Source: Ailanthus altissimus (taxonomy: Eukaryota > Streptophyta > Magnoliopsida > Sapindales > Simaroubaceae). From it: DNA of 64,000 nt. The DNA is taken from positions 14,170,501-14,234,500 of the forward strand of contig OX327690.1 of NCBI GenBank assembly GCA_946807835.1. The letters run 5' to 3'. Positions 56,636-64,000 of the stretch are shown one piece after another. A model generated the notes under the pieces. That model was not told the origin of the DNA and ran no database searches. It was given only the letters and a program-made list of their open reading frames with translations. The position numbers were made by a program, and so were the translations under genes. The number at the start of each line of letters is the position of its first letter. Within the stretch, counting starts at the first letter, position 1.

Positions 56636-58246
56636 CTATGCCTTACTTGGTTGAGTTGGGATGCTCTGCTCATTCCTGAAGAAATTTTCTGGATCAACCG
56701 TAGTCTTCACTTTCACCAACCTGTCAAAATTTTCCTTAAAATACTTCTCTCCGTAAACTTTACCCTCAGCGTAGCTATTACCGTTGTGGTGATTAATACC
56801 AATATCTAAATCCCTGTAATTCAAATAAGCACTTCTTGGATTCTTTGCTACAAACGGAGTCATGAAACTGTAAAGGCTTCTTGCCTGAGATGTGTAGTTG
56901 TTTTCAATCTCAATTCCAGGATTATCCCAATTGATAGAATATTGTACCTTGAACAAATTTCCTGCTCTGTGTGGAAATGGAGTCTCCGATGCAGGAATTT
57001 CATCCATTTTTCCACCATAAGGATTGAAAACCAAACCAATTTTTCCCAATTCCATCATAGTTTTCCATAGCAAATTAAGGGAAAATTTTGGAATCGGTTT
57101 CTGAATATAATCAGATTTCCTCTTCAGGAAATCAGCAGAATCAAGATTTCTGTCGAGCAAAACATTCGGTGAAGTACCATTATCGTAATTAGCCCACCAG
57201 AGAACTGAATCAATCCAACTCATTTCCATACAATTTTCTTTTTTCAGTCCCAATTCAGGAAAATCCTTGGCCAGCAGAGACACAAGATTGTCTGCTCCAC
57301 CTAAATACAATGCCACAATCGACGCCCTTACTGTCAGCGTCTTGTTTCTCGTAACAGGCTGCAAAAGCATTCTCATAAACAAGCCACTGTCAGTCGCCGG
57401 CGCCACCAGCTGCCATTTGTAAACAACATCCGTCGCGTTCTCAGCCAAAAGTCTTTCGACTCTAAACACAGTAACCGTCTGCGGAACCGGAACCAACTTG
57501 ATCTTATACGACAAGACAACACAGAAACTCGCTCCACCGCCGCCTCTGATCGCCCAAAAAAGATCCTCACCCATTGCTTTCCTGTCAAGAATTCTGCCCT
57601 GAACATCAACAATCTTAGCATCAACAACATTGTCAACAGACAAACCGTATTTTCTTATCATGTTGCCATAACCGCCGCCGCTCAAGTGCCCGCCCACGCC
57701 AACAGTGGGGCAAATACCGGCAGGATAGCCATGCAGCTTACTATTCTCCCAGATCCTGTTGTAAAGTTCACCCAATGTGGCGCCAGTTTCAACCCAAGCC
57801 GACTCATCTGTTATATCGACATTTATTGATCGTAAATTAAACATGTCGAGAATAAAAAACGAGGTATCGGAGATATATGATATGCCCTCATAGTCATGGC
57901 CACCACTTCGGATTTTGAGTTGATAGCCAGCCTGTTTGGAGCAAATCACGGCGGCTTGAACATCGGATTCCTGCAAAGGAGTGACGATGATCAAGGGTTT
58001 TGGGGTGGATGTATCGTTGAAACGGGCATTTCTGATGTACGCTCGTAAGACTGATTTGTACGATGAATTGGTCTGACTGAAGACGATGCTTGAGATTTTT
58101 TCTGGAGAATTTGTTTGATGGTTTAAGCACTGGATTAATGTTTTATAGACTAAATCTGAAGCAGCCCATGTAAGAGAAAGATTAAGAAAGTAAATTAGTA
58201 GAAGAAGAATCATCGAGAGCGAAAAAGGAAACGGTGAATAGGACAT
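56636..58246 (-). CDS. Berberine bridge enzyme-like FAD-linked oxidase, intronless, 536 aa
   Basis: A secreted flavoprotein of the BBE-like family (PCMH-type FAD-binding domain at about 80-250, BBE C-terminal domain at about 473-531). Residues 1-29 form a hydrophobic signal peptide ending WAA. Both covalent FAD residues are present: His117 in GGHDYEG and Cys179 in AGICPTVGVGGH. Cys40 and Cys102 match the family disulfide. Val182, three residues after Cys179, occupies the known gatekeeper position, where Val favours reaction with O2 and Leu/Ile hinders it, so an oxidase is inferred. Six N-glycosylation sequons (N60, N77, N270, N301, N356, N450) fit the secretory route. LNYRDLDIG at 475-483 carries the conserved active-site Tyr477. 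Length is usual, no stops, and the ATG follows an A-rich leader. Relatives oxidise carbohydrates, monolignols or alkaloids; the substrate cannot be told. It is the only intact gene in the window. Confidence 0.96.
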   Translation of the reverse strand: MSYSPFPFSLSMILLLLIYFLNLSLTWAASDLVYKTLIQCLNHQTNSPEKISSIVFSQTNSSYKSVLRAYIRNARFNDTSTPKPLIIVTPLQESDVQAAVICSKQAGYQLKIRSGGHDYEGISYISDTSFFILDMFNLRSINVDITDESAWVETGATLGELYNRIWENSKLHGYPAGICPTVGVGGHLSGGGYGNMIRKYGLSVDNVVDAKIVDVQGRILDRKAMGEDLFWAIRGGGGASFCVVLSYKIKLVPVPQTVTVFRVERLLAENATDVVYKWQLVAPATDSGLFMRMLLQPVTRNKTLTVRASIVALYLGGADNLVSLLAKDFPELGLKKENCMEMSWIDSVLWWANYDNGTSPNVLLDRNLDSADFLKRKSDYIQKPIPKFSLNLLWKTMMELGKIGLVFNPYGGKMDEIPASETPFPHRAGNLFKVQYSINWDNPGIEIENNYTSQARSLYSFMTPFVAKNPRSAYLNYRDLDIGINHHNGNSYAEGKVYGEKYFKENFDRLVKVKTTVDPENFFRNEQSIPTQPSKA

Positions 58247-58248
58247 CT

Positions 58249-58310
58249 TTTTTTTTTTTGTCTGTTTGCTTTATGCTGTTGAACTTTGTGTTATTATGCA
58301 TATAACTTGT
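58249..58310 (-). promoter_or_regulatory. Proposed leader and weak TATA-like site of the BBE-like gene
   Basis: On the minus strand, a run of about 12 A (58249-58260) lies directly before the ATG, and GTTATATGCATAA sits about 55 bp upstream (58294-58306). No classical TATAAA is nearer. The transcription start is unknown. Confidence 0.3.
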
Positions 58311-58356
58311 AGGCATTATTTTTAAGGAAGAATATTAAATGAATGATTTTGACAAC

Positions 58357-58382
58357 TTTGCCATTGAAAATTCAATGGCAAA
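58357..58382. repeat. Perfect palindrome with 12-bp arms upstream of the BBE-like gene
   Basis: Arms TTTGCCATTGAA and TTCAATGGCAAA are separated by 2 bases, about 110 bp upstream of the start codon. It could be a transcription factor dyad or chance; no named motif is recognised. Confidence 0.7.
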
Positions 58383-59340
58383 ATGGGAAAGGAAAATGAA
58401 ACAAAATCTTAATTACCAGCATTACAAATCAACTAATTTACATTCTAAGCTCTTGGTGAGACAATTTAGCTGCTGTTACTCATACCGTGTTCGTTTCGTT
58501 CCTTTTCTGTTTTTTGTTTTTCGTTATAACTGTCTTGATCATCATTTTGTGCTGGTGTTATGATCATGGATCATTTTATGATATCTTAATATAATATCAA
58601 AAAATTATTTAAATTATTAAATTATATTAAAAAAATTAAAAATAATAATATTCATATTAATTTAATAGATACAAATAATTTTATTATAACATTGTAGAAT
58701 AATTCTATAATAATTACATATTATTGTTTTTCTTTTTTCTTATTGAAAGGACAATATAGGTTATTGTTCGAAATGTATAATTCATTGAACTTTCTATCTG
58801 GCCATACTCGCGATTTGAAGGCTCGAAAAGTAGAAATCTTGCTCATATCCAATTTGAGTTTTGTAAGAATATGAGATTTTGTGATGTTTATCACTGACTT
58901 CTTTAATAGATTCTGTAATTACCAAAATCTTCTAATATTTGATAATATAAAAAATTCATTTATAATCTTAATTATAATAATATAAATTAATTTTGAAAAT
59001 GTATATTAATCTTTTTATTTAAAAAATTTAACATTTGCGTTTGTATAGTATCAAAGATGTAAAGTATAAATAGTATAATTAGCATTGTATAATATAATTT
59101 CAAATAATTAAATAGTACTACATAAATAATTTTTTTATATTATATTGTAATTAATAACTTTTTTCTATTTGTTAAATTAATATGACGAGTGACATTGAAT
59201 ATCTACATTTTAATAAAAATATAGACATTCATATTAAATAATAATCCGTTATATAAGATATTTAAAATTATAATAATACAAATATACCATTAAATTTAAT
59301 TAAAAATAAAATTTTAAAATTTAATGTGATCATTAGTCCA
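58383..59340. other. AT-rich upstream region
   Basis: No gene supported. The plus-strand 74-codon frame at 58339-58563 has no domain and lies in the presumed promoter of the BBE-like gene. Confidence 0.4.
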
Positions 59341-60125
59341 CATTTAGCTTATTGGAATTGGAATTATAAAATTTAATATAATTGAAATTGTAATTATAAA
59401 ATTTAATGTAATTAAAATGAGAATCAAAATTATAACATTTAATGTAATTGAAATTGTAATTATAAAATTTAATGGAATTGAAATTGGAATCATAATTATA
59501 AAATATAACGTAATTAGAATTAGAATTATAAAATTTGATAAAATTAGAATTTGAATTATAAAATTTAATATAGTTAAAATTAGAACTGAAATTAAAATTA
59601 TAAATGTTAATATAATTGGATATGCAATTATAAAATTTAATGTAATTAAAATTAAAATTATAAAATATAATGTAAATTGAATTGAAATTTGAATTATCAA
59701 GTTTAAGGGAATTAGAATTGGGATTGGAGTTATAAAATTTTATATCAATTGAATTGGAAATTGAATTATTAGATTTAAGGGAATTGGGATTGGAATTATA
59801 AAATTTAATGTCGAATGAATTGGAATTGAAATTAGGATTGGAACTATAAAATTTAATGTAAATTCAATGTAGAATTTGAATTATCAAATTTAATGGAATT
59901 AAAATTAAATTAAAATTAAAATTATAAAATTTAATGTAAATTGAATTAGAATTATCAAATTTAATGTAATTGAAATTAAAATTAGAATTTGAATTAGAAT
60001 TGAGATTATAAAACTTAATGGTATTAAGATTGAGATTATAAAATTTAATAGAATAAAAACTAGAATTATAAGATTTAATAGAATTGGAATTAGAATTAGA
60101 TTGGAATTAAAGTTAATAGAATTAC
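59341..60125. repeat. Degenerate AT-rich minisatellite
   Basis: About 780 bp made of variants of AATTGRAATTATAAAATTTA plus ATGTAATTGAA, unit roughly 30-40 bp, with a finer GAATTA/GAAATT pattern. A 118-codon minus-strand frame inside (Ile/Leu/Thr only) is a product of the repeat, not a gene. Confidence 0.85.
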
Positions 60126-60934
60126 AATTACACTATTAAATAGAGGGAATTATTTATAAATGGCCCTATATTTTTAGGTAATATTCTTTTTTAATCACAA
60201 ATGAATGAGTTAGTTTTTATTAACTGAGAAATAGACAATTAAACAATTATGCTATTGAATTATATTTTTTTCTCTTTCCAAATATTCAAACTCACAAATG
60301 TTGAAAAAATTTAAAAATCTTGAAAATTTTTTTATATTTGTTTTATAAATATAAGAGCGTTGAAGTATAATATGATAAAATAGAAGGAAATGAAATGAAG
60401 AAAAGAGAAATATGATGAATTGAAGAGATAGGATGAGTTGAAAAAAAAATTGAAAAAAGTTTTATGTAATATTCGCAGATGCTTTTACTAAATTCATATT
60501 CGTTCTAAATTTGCGGCGAGTTTTAATTTTGTATATTAAACTAATATTAAAATCATTTTAAATTTTGTCAAATCCACCTAAAAAAGGGTTGAGGTTTAGC
60601 GAGTTAGCAAATAATTTTATATTTCAAAAAATAATTAGAGTAACATTATTTTTAATCAATCAATAACATTTTATATTGTACTTACTTAAATGACTCAATG
60701 ATAAAGGGGTTTACAGTGCATCTCTCTATATAAAAAATTAATAATAATTTTATATTAATAAATGAATAATTATTTTAGGGAGAAAAGGAAAAACTCATAC
60801 ATAGAATATTAAAGCGATATGAATAATTTTTTTTACCAATCAACGCAAAATCAATCTCATAATCATTGGCTGAAGGGCAAAAATTTTATATTAAAATCAA
60901 TCAAGTAACATGTTAAAAGAGTTATATAGTCATA
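60126..60934. other. AT-rich sequence without recognised features
   Basis: No open frame or repeat structure of note apart from short poly(A)/poly(T) runs. Confidence 0.4.
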
Positions 60935-62100
60935 TATTTTTGGAAAATTTTTGGAAATAGATAAAATTGAGGTGACTTAAGTTTTTTAGTCACTATTTCA
61001 AATTTTTAACTTTGTTAGTTAAAGATTTAATTAAAAAAAATAATTCTTTACTATTTCAACAGTATCTGTTGTAGTAAACACTATTTGCTATAGTAATTTT
61101 TTAATTTAAAATTAAATATTTTTTATTTATTTATTTTAATCATATTACTACAAAATTTACATAAATAATATAATTATTTAATGTTGTTAAATTAAACTAA
61201 ATAAATAAAAAATAATTTTTATAAACAAATGCAAACTTAATTTATATTTTTTTATTAAAATTATATTGATTTTAGTTATTGATAATTAAATAAATAAAAT
61301 AAAATAAATATATTTAATTTATTTATGAATAATATAAATTAATAATGCCATATATAATGAAATAAAATTATAAAAAATAAGAAATAAATTAAAATTTTGA
61401 AGCAAAAACGTGATAAAAATTTATTGCGCCCACATATGGGGTGATAAAAAATATTATCCCTTTTTTTAAATTTTATTTTATTTATTTTTTATACTTATTA
61501 TTACTTATAATAAATATTTTATATTTTATTTATTTTATTTTTATACTTATTATTACTTATAATAAATATTTTATTTTTTATTTTTTTATTAGTATTATAT
61601 TTATTTTTTAATGTATAATATAATCAATTTATTAAAAATTATATTTATATTTATTTATTAGTATTATATTTATTTTTTTAATTTTATTATTTGTTAATTA
61701 TTTAAATTAATTATATTATTTATTTAGTTTATTTGAACTACACTATTTATTTAAATTTTGTAATAATGTGATTAAATTAAAAAATTAACAAATAATATAA
61801 TTAAATAAAGAAAATATAATTTTAATAAATAAATTTAAATTTAAATTTGAATTAATATAATTTTAAATAAATAATATAAATTAATCATGTTACACATAGT
61901 AAAATAATATTATAAATTAATTAATTTTAAAATAAAACAAAATTAAATTAAATTTAAAAAAAATACTATAACAAATACTAATAAAATAATAAAAGAGTAT
62001 TTTTATCCATTGAGTCTTTTGACTAAAAATTTAAAATATAACTAAAAAAATTAAATCCCTCAATCTTACCTATTTTCAAAATTTTCTCATTTTATATACC
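60935..62100. mobile_element. Probable foldback/TIR element of about 1.15 kb
   Basis: Left end (GGAAAATTTTTGGAAATAGA...TTGAGG, about 60951) and the complement of the right end (GAGAAAATTTTGAAAATAGG...TTGAGG, about 62092) align. The match continues inward through TTTTTTAGT, CAAATTTTTA, GTATCTGTTGTAGT versus GTATTTGTTATAGT, and TTACTACAAAATTTA versus TTATTACAAAATTTA. The arms are hundreds of bases long but imperfect. No TSD was settled and no transposase is seen. Very AT-rich, so part of the pairing may be compositional. Confidence 0.55.
61485..61588. repeat. 52-bp tandem duplication
   Basis: ATACTTATTATTACTTATAA starts at 61491 and again at 61543, with flanking TTTATTTATTTT shared. It lies inside the foldback element. 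Confidence 0.7.
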
Positions 62101-62570
62101 TAGCAGTGGTACTTTTCTTAGATGCCTTTATTAGTTTACTTTTTCTTGAACAGTCCAGCTATTTTACTCTCAACTTTATTATTATTAATAAAATGATCTG
62201 ATCAGGTGAAGAGATTCGAACCAGTGGGCTAACCTCAATTAGACCTTTCCAAACGGGGACAGAGAGACATTTCATTATTAGTTTTTTTTTACCATCTTGG
62301 TGCAGCAACCCACCGGCCCAATTATATTTTTAATTTTCTTTTAAAAAAATCTTATTTTAATATAATTTAATATTAGTACTAAATTTATAGAGTTGAGATA
62401 CAAAGTACTACTAATTATTGACAATTATATATTAAATAATTGTTAATTTTTAATTTTTATTAATATAATAGTTGTACAACAATGATTAAAAATGGACACA
62501 TTAGATACCACATTTTATTAACTTTGTATTTTTATTATATAAGTATTAATGTATTATTGATAATTTAAAT
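62101..62570. other. AT-rich sequence without a supported gene
   Basis: Includes GAGATTCGAACCAG at 62213, which resembles a tRNA T-loop/B box in reverse, but no tRNA can be folded around it. Confidence 0.35.
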
Positions 62571-62760
62571 GAGTAATGTTATACTTTGTAATTTTTATTT
62601 TAATATTTTTTTTTACAAACGAGATGTTAAATAATTATTAAATAATAAAATAATATAATAAATTATTTTAAAAATTATAAAGTTAATCATTTAGTAAATA
62701 CTTAACACATCATTTAAGATAAATAATATTGAAATTAAAGTTGAGAAGTATAATATTATT
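62571..62760. mobile_element. Small MITE (190 bp)
   Basis: Left end GAGTAATGTTATACTTTG pairs with the right end complement AATAATATTATACTTCTC. TAATTTAAAT lies on both sides (62561-62570 and 62761-62770), giving a 9-10 bp direct repeat as TSD. AT richness weakens the case, but the two signals coincide exactly. Confidence 0.6.
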
Positions 62761-62770
62761 TAATTTAAAT

Positions 62771-64000
62771 AACATAATAAGGACATTGGAATGGATTTCA
62801 TTATTGCTTTTAAAGAAATAAGGATTTCACTGTTATTTCTTATTCATGTGTTTGAAATTGATTGAGTTGCTTATTCTTTTAAGGGTATATTTAATACGAT
62901 ATTAAAAGTGGAGTTGTGAGAAACATGAGACGTTATTATAGAACTTATGAATGGAGTTATGAAAGGAAGTATGTGAATCGATCGATCGAGAGAGAGAGAA
63001 ATAACAATAATGTAAGATTCAAATATGAATAGAGTAGCTTCTAGTTGGTAGTTTGATGGCAGTTCATTTTTATTATTAGTTATAATATAAGACATTTTTC
63101 TTTTTATTATCGTGATTTTAAACTATGCTATTTGTGGGTCAAGACATTTAGTTTAGGTCTTGTGGGCCACAATAGCTTGCTTATTTCAAAATATTTAGCT
63201 TAAAAATGAGATTTAATTTTGGCCTAATTTATATTACAGTAAGAGTGGTGTTTGTTCCTGCAGTATGAGGGTTTTATATAATATAAGTATATAACCCACT
63301 TTTAATTTTTAAACGTTGCCAATTAAAATTTTATTATATCATACATCTTTTAATAGACCTCACTTAATACTAGATTAAATTTTATTTAACAAAATTTTCT
63401 TTATATACGTTATACACTCCATTTACTCTCTATAAGTGCTCTATCATTTCTCATTCCTTTCAATCTTTGATGATTTATTTGAATGGAAGTGTGAAAACTT
63501 TTTTTTTTTTTTAAGACATAAAAGAACAATTGGAATCTGATCTCTAAGATTATTGGACTTATTATTAACCGGTCCAATCCACTCCGTCATTTATTAAAGC
63601 CTTCTTTATTATTTTAAGGACGCAGCCCACTTGAGAGATTAAAACAAACCCAGTAGAGGTTCAGTTCAATTGTAATTGAATATGATGGTTCCCTTTTATA
63701 ACTCTCGTGTTATAAGAAACAAATTGAGAAACTTATAGAGTCACTTTTAAATTTAAGAATTAGATATACGAGGGCTTATTTACTTGTTTAACTTCGTTAT
63801 AAAAGGTTAGGGTAAAGCAAAGACATGTGCTTAGTGTTGGTTACTTGGACGAGTTTAGAACCAAGCTATAAAAGTTAGTTAAGTCTATTGATTCTAGTTC
63901 TCGGTTAAGGGGTGTAAAACTTTAATCAATAGATGAATTTACTTGAAGTGATAGTTCTTGTGCCTAAGCTCTGTATCTTGAGCTGTTGTCCCTATTTGCT
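62771..64000. other. Unassigned right flank
   Basis: No supported gene. Contains the GATC/GA microsatellite and, near 63700-63870, TATA-like motifs (CTTTTATAAC, TTATAAAAGG) with a GC-richer stretch. A promoter or LTR beyond the edge is possible but not shown. Confidence 0.35.
62977..63000. repeat. (ATCG)n(AG)n microsatellite
   Basis: ATCGATCGATCG followed by AGAGAGAGAGA. Confidence 0.85.

Noticed and set aside
57373..58130. Frames of 78-87 codons overlapping the BBE-like gene
   Set aside because: Other-frame readings on the same strand of an intact, domain-complete gene.
58339..58563. 74-codon plus-strand frame upstream of the BBE-like gene
   Set aside because: No domain, divergent from the gene within its promoter and containing the palindrome; not supported as coding.
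59344..59700. 118-codon open frame on the minus strand
   Set aside because: It is almost only Ile, Leu, Thr, Asn and Phe and lies wholly in the AT-rich minisatellite; low stop density follows from the repeat unit.
62195..62250. Possible tRNA or SINE (reverse GGTTCGAATCT B-box like motif)
   Set aside because: No A box at the right distance, no acceptor stem pairing and no poly(A)/poly(T) tail or TSD.

Overview
The window is AT-rich, gene-poor plant nuclear DNA, most likely from a eudicot; I cannot name the species. Evidence for a plant is the set of plant LTR-retrotransposon lineages (Ty3/gypsy Athila, Tat and Tekay/Del-like; Ty1/copia), plant-type MITEs, a CACTA-like terminus and one intact berberine-bridge-enzyme-like (BBE-like) gene. 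No bacterial, organellar or CRISPR features are visible.

Layout. 1-364 ends a CACTA-like DNA transposon. About 1140-5586 holds the minus-strand relic of a Transposase_28-like 'putative gypsy type transposon' gene, split by a solo copia LTR (1876-4027) with a perfect target-site duplication (TSD). 5784-17983 is an Athila-type element (+) whose 5' LTR was hit by a second Athila-type element (-, 6860-14269) and whose interior carries a Mutator-like MITE (16010-16905). Its 3' LTR is interrupted at 17984 by a Tekay-like chromovirus (17984-24416), whose RNase H-integrase part is inverted. 24417-34866 is a copia element (-) broken by a third Athila-type element (+, about 26921-30955), which itself carries a 161-bp LTR-like insert. 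37245-39254 is another solo copia LTR. From about 40 kb to 54 kb lies one old Tat-lineage gypsy element (-), cut by three solo LTRs (Athila-like, Tekay-like, copia). A Transposase_28-like gene lies antisense to its pol, downstream of it.

The right part (54.5-64 kb) is low-copy looking DNA around the only intact gene. This is an intronless BBE-like FAD oxidase (56636-58246, minus) with signal peptide, both covalent FAD attachment residues and an oxidase-type gatekeeper valine. Beyond it lie a degenerate AT-rich minisatellite, a probable foldback/TIR element, a small MITE and unassigned AT-rich DNA.

Every retroelement reading frame seen is broken by stops, frameshifts or insertions, so none should be able to move by itself. 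The relative order of insertion can be read from the nesting: Tat before its three solo LTRs; outer Athila before inner Athila and Tekay; copia before the third Athila. Boundaries were read by eye from TG...CA termini, TSDs, primer-binding sites (PBS) and protein motifs, without alignment software.
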